Shown: piece after piece, positions 41,899 through 50,585 of the stretch
How positions within the stretch are numbered: the first letter of the stretch is position 1
Layout: the number at the start of each line of letters is the position of its first letter
NCBI GenBank assembly: GCA_030951045.1
Contig: JAUZQJ010000021.1
Coordinates: forward strand, 1 to 64,000
Direction: 5' to 3'
DNA length: 64,000 nt
From: Mariprofundus sp.
GTDB taxonomy: Bacteria; Pseudomonadota; Zetaproteobacteria; Mariprofundales; Mariprofundaceae
The notes under the pieces: model-generated
What the model saw: the letters and a program-made list of their open reading frames with translations, nothing else
The model's database searches: none
What the model was told of the DNA's origin: nothing
Program-made: the position numbers and the translations under genes

Positions 41899-43332
41899 TC
41901 AACCTTTGAGAAGTTCTGCTAAACGCTGATTGACCATGCCCGGATTGGCTTTGCCGCGTGATGCTTTCATGACCTGACCAACAAAGAAGCCCATCAGTTT
42001 ATCTTTTCCACCACGGTAACCTGCCACCTGATCCGGGTTGGCAGCCATCACTTCAAGAATGATTGTATCAATAGCACCGGTATCACTAACCTGCTTCAGT
42101 CCTTTGGCTTCAATAATGGCGTCGGCATCATCATCCGATTCCATCATGTCATCGAGAATATCTTTGGCACTTTTCCCATTAATAGTGTTGTCTCCAACAC
42201 GGTCGAGCAGGCCAGCCAAACGTTTGGCTGAAACGGGTGAATCAGCCAGATCTTTGCCAGCTTCCTTAAGGCGCCCAAGTAGTTCATTGGCCAGCCAGTT
42301 GGCACAGCGTTTCGGATCCGCCGGATGCGCTGCGACCAGAGATTCATACCACACGGATATTTCACGCGTCTGGCTTAATACATCGGCATCATAGGAGGAG
42401 AGACCGTATTCGGTTTCAAAGCGTTTACGCAGCTCGCCGGGTAGTTCTGGCATGCCTGCTTTGATGGCATCAACTTCCTGTTGTGAAACACGCAGCGGTG
42501 GTAGGTCTGGCTCAGGGAAGTAGCGGTAATCATGGGCTTCTTCTTTGCTGCGCATGGAACGGGACTCAGATTTTACAGAGTCCCAGAGACGGGATTCCTG
42601 TATCACTTCGCCACCATCTTCAATGATTTCAATTTGTCGAACGACTTCGAATTCAATGGCTTGTTTGATGAAACGGAAGGAGTTCATGTTTTTCATTTCA
42701 GTGCGTGTACCAAAAGGTTCTCCAGGGCGACGAACCGATACATTGGCATCACAACGGAACTGACCTTTTTCCATGTCACCACCAGACACACCAAGAAAAC
42801 GAATCAGTTGATGTAGCTGTTTGAGATAGGCGATGGCTTCATCAGCAGAGCGCATGTCCGGTTCGGAAACGATTTCCATCAATGGTACACCAGAGCGGTT
42901 CAGATCGATATGTGAGACGGCATCAAGCCCCTCATGCATCGATTTGCCGGCATCTTCTTCCATGTGAATGCGTGTCACACCAAGACGTTTCTCACCACCA
43001 TCTTTGGTAGGGATGTCGATATAACCACCTTCCACAATAGGCACGGTAAACTGAGTGATTTGATAACCCTTGGGTAGATCCGGATAGAAATAGTTTTTAC
43101 GATCAAATTTGGATTCTAGATTGATATGGGCATTGATCGCCAGACCAGTCAGAATAGTTTTATCAACAGCTACGGTATTGAGTACTGGTAGCTGGCCGGG
43201 CATGCCAAGACAAACAGGGCATGTCTGCGTGTTTGGCTCAGCGCCAAAAACGGTGGAGCAGCCACAGAATGCTTTGGTGTCAGTATTAACCTGGCAATGA
43301 ACCTCGAGTCCGATAACGGTTTCCCAACTCAT
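41899..43332 (-). CDS. gatB: Asp/Glu-tRNA(Asn/Gln) amidotransferase subunit B
   Basis: WETVIGLEVHCQVNTDTKAFCGC.., FDRKNYFYPDLPKGYQITQ. Confidence 0.98.
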   Translation of the reverse strand: MSWETVIGLEVHCQVNTDTKAFCGCSTVFGAEPNTQTCPVCLGMPGQLPVLNTVAVDKTILTGLAINAHINLESKFDRKNYFYPDLPKGYQITQFTVPIVEGGYIDIPTKDGGEKRLGVTRIHMEEDAGKSMHEGLDAVSHIDLNRSGVPLMEIVSEPDMRSADEAIAYLKQLHQLIRFLGVSGGDMEKGQFRCDANVSVRRPGEPFGTRTEMKNMNSFRFIKQAIEFEVVRQIEIIEDGGEVIQESRLWDSVKSESRSMRSKEEAHDYRYFPEPDLPPLRVSQQEVDAIKAGMPELPGELRKRFETEYGLSSYDADVLSQTREISVWYESLVAAHPADPKRCANWLANELLGRLKEAGKDLADSPVSAKRLAGLLDRVGDNTINGKSAKDILDDMMESDDDADAIIEAKGLKQVSDTGAIDTIILEVMAANPDQVAGYRGGKDKLMGFFVGQVMKASRGKANPGMVNQRLAELLKG

Positions 43333-44807
43333 GATTCACCTCCATTCATATTAAACTCAGCAGGATGTTGATTGCTCCAGTCGGTTGCACCTTCATAAGC
43401 GGCAGCAGCAGCAAGCACCGTGTCTTCATGCCATGCGGGGCCGATCCACTGCAGACCAACAGGTAAGTTGCTGGCGAAACCACACGGTTGCGACAGGCCG
43501 GGAAGCCCCGCCAGGTTGACTGCAATAGTGAAGATATCTGAGAGGTACATGGTTAATGGGTCATCTGTTTTTTCACCCAGTTTGAAGGCTGGAATAGGGG
43601 ATGTCGGGGTGGCAATAACATCCACCTGTTCAAAGGCCTGAATGAAGTCCTGTTGAATGAGGGTGCGTACTTTTTGGGCTTTGAGGTAATAGGCATCGTA
43701 ATAACCGGACGAGAGTGTAAATGCACCGGTCAAGATGCGGCGTTTTACTTCAGAACCAAAACCTTCATCGCGGGAGCGTGTGTACATATCCAGCAAATCT
43801 TCCGGATTATCGCAGCGATGGCCGAAGCGCACACTGTCATAGCGGGATAGGTTGGCAGAAGCTTCAGACGGTGCAATAACATAATAGGCAGCTACAGCAT
43901 GTTCGGTGTTTGGTAGGCTGATATCGATGATTTCAGCGCCGAGTTCTTCACATTTTTGCAATGCTGCTTCAACAGATTGACGTACTTCTGCATCCATACC
44001 ATCAACAAAATACTCTTTTGGTTTACCAATCTTCAAGCCTTTCATGTCCTGTGCTTCACATGCTGCGAGCCAGTCAATGGCCGGAGCATCGGATACGGAT
44101 GTTGCATCGCCAGCGTCATGGCCGGAGATGGCTGCGGTGATCATGGCACAGTCTTTAACATTGCCTGCCATTGGGCCAGCCTGATCAAGCGAAGAAGCAA
44201 AGGCGATGATGCCACGACGAGATACACGACCATAGGTTGGTTTAAGGCCGGTAATGCCTGTGAGAGCGGCGGGCTGACGAATGGATCCGCCAGTATCGGT
44301 GCCAAGGGCTGCAGGTGTGAGAGCTGCGGCAACAGAAGCGGCAGAGCCACCAGATGAACCACCGGGGATGCGCTCTGTGTCCCAAGGGTTGCGGCATGGA
44401 CCAAAAGCAGATGTTTCATTGGATGATCCCATGGCGAACTCATCCATATTGGTTTTACCCACCAGTACAGCACCGGCTTCTTTCAGTTTTGTGATGACAT
44501 GAGCGTCATACGGGGCTTCAAAACCTTCAAGTATATTAGAGCAGCAGCGCGTAGGCCCGTCTTGCGTACAGAAAATATCTTTTACTGCAATCGGTAGGCC
44601 TTCCAGTGCACGTGCTCCATGTTCTTTGCGATAAGCATCGGAAGCGGCAGCTTGAGCGAGGACATGATTTGCATCAAGATGTACAAATGCGTTGAGTGTA
44701 CTATTGAATGCTGCGATGCGATCAAGATAAAGCTGCGCAATTTCAACAGCAGTGGTTTCTCCGTTGTTTAAACGGTTTTGAATATCAGATAAAGAAGAGA
44801 ATGGCAT
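43329..44807 (-). CDS. gatA: Asp/Glu-tRNA(Asn/Gln) amidotransferase subunit A
   Basis: AVKDIFCTQDGPTRCCSNILEGF, GGSSGGSAASVAA amidase signature. Confidence 0.98.
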   Translation of the reverse strand: MPFSSLSDIQNRLNNGETTAVEIAQLYLDRIAAFNSTLNAFVHLDANHVLAQAAASDAYRKEHGARALEGLPIAVKDIFCTQDGPTRCCSNILEGFEAPYDAHVITKLKEAGAVLVGKTNMDEFAMGSSNETSAFGPCRNPWDTERIPGGSSGGSAASVAAALTPAALGTDTGGSIRQPAALTGITGLKPTYGRVSRRGIIAFASSLDQAGPMAGNVKDCAMITAAISGHDAGDATSVSDAPAIDWLAACEAQDMKGLKIGKPKEYFVDGMDAEVRQSVEAALQKCEELGAEIIDISLPNTEHAVAAYYVIAPSEASANLSRYDSVRFGHRCDNPEDLLDMYTRSRDEGFGSEVKRRILTGAFTLSSGYYDAYYLKAQKVRTLIQQDFIQAFEQVDVIATPTSPIPAFKLGEKTDDPLTMYLSDIFTIAVNLAGLPGLSQPCGFASNLPVGLQWIGPAWHEDTVLAAAAAYEGATDWSNQHPAEFNMNGGES

Positions 44808-45085
44808 TATTCGATCACCTTCGGCACAACATAGAGGCCAGATTCAATTTTAGGGGATGAAGCTTGCAGGTCATCACGACGGTTGCCGTTGGTTACGATG
44901 TTAGCGCGTAACGGCATAGCAGCATCATGGGGGTGGGCCGTTGGTTCAATGCCATCGGTATCCACCTTACTTAGCTGTTCAACATAACCAATAATATTGG
45001 CCAGTTGGGGGCCGAGTTCAGCCGCCTCATCATCAGTCAGGCGAATGCGGGAAAGCATGGCCACTTTTTTTACATCAATATCCAT
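44807..45085 (-). CDS. gatC: Asp/Glu-tRNA(Asn/Gln) amidotransferase subunit C
   Basis: 92 aa, VKKVAMLSRIRLTDDEAAELGPQLANIIGYVEQL. Confidence 0.96.
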   Translation of the reverse strand: MDIDVKKVAMLSRIRLTDDEAAELGPQLANIIGYVEQLSKVDTDGIEPTAHPHDAAMPLRANIVTNGNRRDDLQASSPKIESGLYVVPKVIE

Positions 45086-45238
45086 AGGGTTGCCTCATCA
45101 TAAAATCGGAGCGAAGCATAGCCAGAAAAGAGCAGCGACTCCACCCGTATGATATGGGGCGGCACGATATGGCCGGGATGAATAAATCCACATGCAGTCC
45201 TCTCTTGAATCTGTATGATGGCCGCGTGGGGGATAACT

Positions 45239-45796
45239 ATGCATGATTTAATAGAGCAGAAAGCGCAGATTAATCCCGTATTGGTTGGCTTGATGGGGTC
45301 AGGAAAAAGCAGTATTGGCCGTCGTTTGGCAAAACACCTCAAGCTCGAATTGATAGATCTGGATCATTATATAGTTGAAAAAGATGGACGTTCCATTCCG
45401 GAAATCTTCGCGCAAGAGGGCGAACCTTTCTTCAGGCAGTTAGAAACAGCCTGTCTGCGTGAAGTGCTGGGGAAACCTGCGGTGATAGCTACCGGTGGTG
45501 GTGTGGTAATGTCGGAGGAGAACTGCCAGCTGTTAAAAGCACATCCACCAGTCATCTGGTTGAAAGCCAGTCCCCGTTTTTTAGCGAGACGCATTCATGG
45601 TGATAGCAATCGCCCCTTGCTTGCTGGTGAACAAACAATGGCAGATACATTGAGCAAGTTACAAACGCTGGCTGATCAGCGTTATCCCTTATATGAAGCG
45701 TGCGCTGATTTTACCTTGCCACGCGGGGATATGAAAAAGCCTGAAGCGTTAAACGCGATTATTGTTTTTCTCAGTCACTGGCGTGGAGAGCATTGA
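45239..45796 (+). CDS. aroK: Shikimate kinase
   Basis: PVLVGLMGSGKSSIGRRLAKHLKLELIDLDHYIVEKDGRSIPEIFAQEGEPFFRQLE, ATGGGVV. Confidence 0.96.
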   Translation: MHDLIEQKAQINPVLVGLMGSGKSSIGRRLAKHLKLELIDLDHYIVEKDGRSIPEIFAQEGEPFFRQLETACLREVLGKPAVIATGGGVVMSEENCQLLKAHPPVIWLKASPRFLARRIHGDSNRPLLAGEQTMADTLSKLQTLADQRYPLYEACADFTLPRGDMKKPEALNAIIVFLSHWRGEH

Positions 45797-46017
45797 TTTG
45801 CTTTGACTGCTGCCCCAAGTTGGAACATTAGAAAGATTGTCTGATTGGCATAGTTGGTCTTGTTCGAAAAAGGGTGAATTGCTTCACGATGGGGTGTGTT
45901 GCATGCCTTCGAAATTTTAGATGATGATGTTTTAAGTTGTTTTGTCTGCTTTCTGTTGCCAACAAATGAGCAGTAGGTAGCTTGCCGCTCCCTTTTATAT
46001 CTATATGGAGTGACCGA

Positions 46018-47589
46018 ATGAGTTCTATCCCCGCGACATCAATTAAACAGGCACTAATTAGTGTGTCAGACAAAACCAACGTGGAAGCTTTTGCCAGAGC
46101 TCTGGTAGAGCGAGGTGTGAACATCTTATCAACCGGCGGTACTGCCAAGTTGTTGCGCGCTGCAGGTATTGAGTGCCGTGATGTGTCTGATTACACCGGC
46201 TTTCCTGAAATGATGGATGGTCGTGTGAAAACACTGAACCCTAAGGTGCATGGTGGTATCCTGGCGCGTCGTGATAATGATGGTGATCTGGCCTCCATGG
46301 CAGAGCATGGCATTGAGCAAATTGATCTGGTTTGTGTGAACTTGTATCCATTCCGCGAAGCTGTGGCCAAAGAAGGCTGCACTGTGGATGATGCGATTGA
46401 AAATATCGATATCGGTGGCCCTTGCATGGTGCGAGCCTCTGCCAAGAATCATAAGTTTGTAACGATTGTGGTTGACCCTGCTGATTATGATGTGGTTATT
46501 AATGCGATGGATACGAATGCTTTAAGTGAAGGTGTACGTCGTGCGCTGGCGACCAAAGCGTTTGCGCATACAGCAGCCTATGATGGTGCTATTGCCAATC
46601 ATTTTTCAGCTCTGAATCCGGATGCTTCCAAACGTAAGTTCCCTGATATTTTCACGCGTCAGTTTATTAAGACACCTGACACATTGCGCTATGGTGAAAA
46701 TCCGCATCAGGATGGTGCTTTTTACGCTGATATCGAAGATGAAGGTTTGTCATTGGCTGATTGTGAAGTATTACAGGGTAAAGCGATGTCTTACAATAAT
46801 ATCGCTGATGCTGATGCTGCCTTTGCACTGGTACGTGACTTGAATGAAGAAGCTGTTGTGATCGTTAAGCATGCCAACCCATGTGGTGTGGCGATGGGTT
46901 GTGGCACGCAGGCCGAGATCTATGAGCGTGCACGTGCAGCTGATTCAGTATCTGCTTTTGGTGGTATTGCAGCTTTTAATCGTGAACTCACAGCGGATAC
47001 CGCGAAATTGATTGCACAAACGTTTATGGAAGTTGTGATTGCGCCCGGTTTCACAGATGAAGCACGTGCAGTATTGAAAGAACGCAAAAACCTGCGCCTG
47101 CTGTTTGCTCCGTCCATTGAGGCTGTTACCGGCGGTTTGGAATTCAAACGTGTGAGTGGTGGTCTGTTAGTGCAGGAACGTGATGCACACATTCTTGATC
47201 GTGACGCTTGTACCGTGGTGACCAAGCGTGCGCCTACAGAAGCTGAATGGAATGATATGTTGTTTGCATGGTCTGTTGCCAAGCATGTGAAATCCAATGC
47301 TATTGTCTTTGTCAAAGAGGGTGTGACCTTAGGTGTTGGAGCGGGACAGATGAACCGCGTGAGCTCTACCCGTATCGCAGCACATCATGGTGGTGATTCC
47401 ATTCAGGGGTCAGCTGTTGCATCGGATGCGTTTTTCCCTTTCCGTGATGGTGTCGATGCGTTGGCTGATGCAGGTGCAAAAGCAGTGATTCAGCCGGGTG
47501 GTTCGATCCGTGATGATGAAGTGATTGCAGCAGCCAATGAACATGGTTTAGCGATGATTTTCACTGGTATTCGTCACTTTAAACATTGA
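46018..47589 (+). CDS. purH: Bifunctional AICAR transformylase/IMP cyclohydrolase
   Basis: [37 protein letters not shown], ..[15 protein letters not shown].. Start ATG 46018 behind ggag. Confidence 0.98.
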   Translation: MSSIPATSIKQALISVSDKTNVEAFARALVERGVNILSTGGTAKLLRAAGIECRDVSDYTGFPEMMDGRVKTLNPKVHGGILARRDNDGDLASMAEHGIEQIDLVCVNLYPFREAVAKEGCTVDDAIENIDIGGPCMVRASAKNHKFVTIVVDPADYDVVINAMDTNALSEGVRRALATKAFAHTAAYDGAIANHFSALNPDASKRKFPDIFTRQFIKTPDTLRYGENPHQDGAFYADIEDEGLSLADCEVLQGKAMSYNNIADADAAFALVRDLNEEAVVIVKHANPCGVAMGCGTQAEIYERARAADSVSAFGGIAAFNRELTADTAKLIAQTFMEVVIAPGFTDEARAVLKERKNLRLLFAPSIEAVTGGLEFKRVSGGLLVQERDAHILDRDACTVVTKRAPTEAEWNDMLFAWSVAKHVKSNAIVFVKEGVTLGVGAGQMNRVSSTRIAAHHGGDSIQGSAVASDAFFPFRDGVDALADAGAKAVIQPGGSIRDDEVIAAANEHGLAMIFTGIRHFKH

Positions 47590-47774
47590 TGATTATTCAG
47601 TTTGATGACTTCGAAAAAAGCCATCATCCTGTTTGAACGATAAAAGGATTTTAATATTTGATTCATTAGGGGCTCATGCGATGGCTGCATCGTTCGTGCT
47701 GTCCGGAGCGGATCTCCTCCTCCCTCCCTTTTGATTCCTTCGGGCAACTGTTTCTCCCTAGAGAACATATTTCA

Positions 47775-47802
47775 GGCTCCGGTTTATACCGGGGTCTTTT
47801 TT
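47775..47802 (+). terminator. Rho-independent terminator
   Basis: ggctccggt-ttat-accggggtc 9-bp stem (two G-U pairs) followed by TTTTTT. Confidence 0.85.
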
Positions 47803-47836
47803 ATGTGCCTGTTTTCCATGTTGCTGTCCCAAGTGT

Positions 47837-47866
47837 TCATAATAGTTGACGATCGTTCGTTATAAT
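47837..47866 (+). promoter_or_regulatory. Sigma70-like promoter with palindromic operator candidate in the spacer
   Basis: TTCATA, 18 nt spacer, TATAAT; spacer contains ACGATCGT palindrome at 47849-47856. Confidence 0.5.
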
Positions 47867-47882
47867 GAATACAATTCAAACC

Positions 47883-48425
47883 ATGGTGAATGTGGCGGAA
47901 CGTATAAAGTTGTTACGGAAAGAACAGGGTTTAAGTCTGCGGGCGTTGGCAGATGCTGCGGGTGTGAGTCCTGCAACATTGTCGCAAATTGAGTCAGGAC
48001 AAGCATCACCTTCTGTTGCTACATTGGAAAAGTTGGCTGATGGATTGGGTAGAACAGTCGCTGCCTTTTTTCTCGATAGAGTAGAAGACACCGATGTTGA
48101 GATTTTTGCGCTCGACGAACGTACCGCTGTACCGCTCAAGGGTGGCAGTAGCTTTGTACCGCTGACGGCACAACACCGGCCTGCCGGTTTTGAGCCCATG
48201 CTTGTGCATCTGGAACCGGCCGGGAAACTCGATGAATCGCTATACGGTATTAACAGTGCGCAGGTATTCGTCTGGGCGCGTCGGGGCCGTGCCGTGCTGG
48301 AACACAATGGCAGCGAGTACGAAGTGCATGAAACCCAGTCGGTTTATTATGATGCTCGCAAGCCGCACAACTGGAGCAATCCCTTTGAAGAATGCTGTGA
48401 ACTGCTGATGGTACGCTCCCGGTGA
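47883..48425 (+). CDS. XRE-type HTH + cupin transcriptional regulator
   Basis: ERIKLLRKEQGLSLRALADAAGVSPATLSQIESGQASPSVATLEKLADGLG HTH; C-terminal cupin. ORF track starts at 47865; ATG 47883 preferred because 47865 overlaps the -10. Confidence 0.9.
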   Translation: MVNVAERIKLLRKEQGLSLRALADAAGVSPATLSQIESGQASPSVATLEKLADGLGRTVAAFFLDRVEDTDVEIFALDERTAVPLKGGSSFVPLTAQHRPAGFEPMLVHLEPAGKLDESLYGINSAQVFVWARRGRAVLEHNGSEYEVHETQSVYYDARKPHNWSNPFEECCELLMVRSR

Positions 48426-50563
48426 GTAGTATGCTGTCGCTCAATGCGGCACTGGCTGCATGTATGGTATGCACATTGGCAACCCTTATCCCTGCATTCT
48501 GCTCCAGAAACGGACTGCAGCGCAGTCTGCTTTGCCTGCTGTTGGCTGTTACAGGGTTGCTCGCCTGTATAGCTGGTCTTGCTGGCCTGCTTGTCGGCGG
48601 CGGCGATCTCACTCTGCCCCTAGGACTGCCGTGGCTACCCATGCATTTGCGCATCGATGCATTGTCATCATTCTTCCTGTTACTCATCGGTTCACTACTA
48701 CTGTCGGTCGCTATTTACTCTCAGGGCTATCTGCGCGGGATGGCACATATCGCGTCGCTGACAGTATTTATGCCGCTGTTCGTGCTCGGCATGCTTGGCG
48801 TGGTGCTCTCAGATGATGCATTCACGTTTATGCTGTTCTGGGAAATTATGAGTGTGTCCTCTTACTTCCTTGTGACCTTCGAACATCAGCATGTTGAAAA
48901 CCGTAAAGCCGGCTATATTTATCTGCTGATGGCACATCTGGCTGGGCTGCTGATTCTCGGTAGTTTTGCGACCCTTTATGCTGCCAGCGGGTCATTCGAA
49001 TTTGCTGCTATGCGTGAAGCGGTTATCTCACCACTATGGGCTGCGATTGCCTTTTTACTGGCTGGTGTTGGCTTTGGCACCAAGGCTGGTATGGTGCCTA
49101 TGCACGGCTGGCTGCCGGAGGCGCATCCGGTAGCGCCAAGCAATGTATCGGCGCTGATGAGTGGTATCATGCTTAAGGTCGCTATCTTCGGTTTTCTCCG
49201 CGTGGTCTGGGATTTGATGGGGCCGGGCGACTTCCAGTGGTGGTGGGGAATGCTGGTACTAGCTGCAGGCTCCGGCTCGGCAGTGACGGGCGTATTGCTG
49301 GCTCTGCAACAGAATGATCTGAAGCGGTTGCTGGCTTATTCTTCGATTGAAAACATAGGCATTATCCTGATTGGTCTGGGGCTGGGGATGTTGTTGGCAC
49401 GCTTCGAATACCCGATGTTGTCTGCGCTGGCGTTAATCGGTGCCCTCTATCACGCCATCAATCATGCGCTGTTCAAGGGTCTGCTGTTCATGGGTGCTGG
49501 CGCAGTTCTGCACAGCACAGGCACGAGAAATATGGAGGTCATGGGCGGACTGATTCATCGTATGCCATGGACTGCTGCTCTATTTTTGGTGGCCTGTATT
49601 GCTATTGCCGGTCTGCCGCCGTTCAACGGTTTTGTCTCCGAATGGCTTATTTTTCAATCAGCACTGATGGCGCCGCAACTCGGTGGCACCATGCTCTCCA
49701 CCATGATTCCGTTTTCCGCCGCCATGTTGGCGCTGGCCGGCGCACTGGCAGCAGCCTGTTTCGTCAAAGCCTTCGGTGTGGTGTTTCTCGGTCGTAGCCG
49801 CAGCGAAGCAGCAAGCCATGCTCATGAGGTGGATCACTGGATGAAACTGGGTATGGCTATTCCGGCACTGCTCTGTCTGCTGTTCGGCTTGTCTCCGGTG
49901 CTGGTCATTCCTGTATTGGATGCCATTCCCCAATTGCTGTTGCATACCTCGATATCCGATTCAGTGCATGCACACGGCTGGCTATGGCTGACACCGGTTG
50001 ATACCGGCCGCGCCTCGTACTCTGCCCCGATCATATTGGCCGGTATGCTGGTACTCGGAGGAGTGACGTTCTGGTTGCTGCATCCCAAAGGCAGAACCAT
50101 ACGCCGGAGTAAAATGTGGAGTTGCGGCAATCCGCACCTGAATGCTCGCATGCAGTACAATGCCACCGCCTTCTCGCAGCCCTTGCGGCGTATATTTTCA
50201 GGCGTCTATCAGCCCGAAGAAAAGACCCATATCGCCAGACCATTCCATACACTGCTGACACAGCAGGTTCGTTATATCGTGCATATTCAGGATCTGATGG
50301 TGCAGAGGCTGTATCAGCCGGTAGCTGATTATGTGTTATCGCTGGCAAAACGACTGGATCGCCTGCACCAGCAGGATATCCGTGCCTATCTGGCCTATAC
50401 CTTTTATACCATTCTATTTCTGTTGGCGCTGTTATCTATCAAACAGTCTATTGCCGCTTACCATTTTTGGCCCTTGATGCAGGGCAAGGCCTTAAGCACA
50501 CAGATACTTGCTGGGCAGCCTCGTCTGCCTGTAGCAGGCTTGGTTACAGGGGTGGCAGTATGA
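48422..50563 (+). CDS. hyfB: Hydrogenase-4-like/complex I-like antiporter subunit HyfB, copy 1
   Basis: LSDDAFTFMLFWEIMSVSSYFLV, GFGTKAGMVPMHGWLPEAHPVAPSNVSALMSG; GTG start overlapping regulator stop (GTGA). Confidence 0.92.
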   Translation: MSSMLSLNAALAACMVCTLATLIPAFCSRNGLQRSLLCLLLAVTGLLACIAGLAGLLVGGGDLTLPLGLPWLPMHLRIDALSSFFLLLIGSLLLSVAIYSQGYLRGMAHIASLTVFMPLFVLGMLGVVLSDDAFTFMLFWEIMSVSSYFLVTFEHQHVENRKAGYIYLLMAHLAGLLILGSFATLYAASGSFEFAAMREAVISPLWAAIAFLLAGVGFGTKAGMVPMHGWLPEAHPVAPSNVSALMSGIMLKVAIFGFLRVVWDLMGPGDFQWWWGMLVLAAGSGSAVTGVLLALQQNDLKRLLAYSSIENIGIILIGLGLGMLLARFEYPMLSALALIGALYHAINHALFKGLLFMGAGAVLHSTGTRNMEVMGGLIHRMPWTAALFLVACIAIAGLPPFNGFVSEWLIFQSALMAPQLGGTMLSTMIPFSAAMLALAGALAAACFVKAFGVVFLGRSRSEAASHAHEVDHWMKLGMAIPALLCLLFGLSPVLVIPVLDAIPQLLLHTSISDSVHAHGWLWLTPVDTGRASYSAPIILAGMLVLGGVTFWLLHPKGRTIRRSKMWSCGNPHLNARMQYNATAFSQPLRRIFSGVYQPEEKTHIARPFHTLLTQQVRYIVHIQDLMVQRLYQPVADYVLSLAKRLDRLHQQDIRAYLAYTFYTILFLLALLSIKQSIAAYHFWPLMQGKALSTQILAGQPRLPVAGLVTGVAV

Positions 50564-50585
50564 TGATCAGCAAGGAGAGCATGCA

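Noticed and set aside
45797-46017. ZTP (pfl) riboswitch upstream of purH
   Set aside because: No recognisable conserved core (CCGCCUGGGCA-like) in the leader.
47640-47805. 6S RNA or SRP RNA identity for the structured region after purH
   Set aside because: No SRP tetraloop signature (GGUC..GGAAGGAAGCAGCC) and no clear 6S closing-stem/bubble organisation by eye; left as an unnamed candidate.
48460-48816. 118-aa plus-strand ORF within hyfB and the similar 94-aa ORFs in the second copy
   Set aside because: Alternate-frame translations of the conserved hyfB coding sequence.
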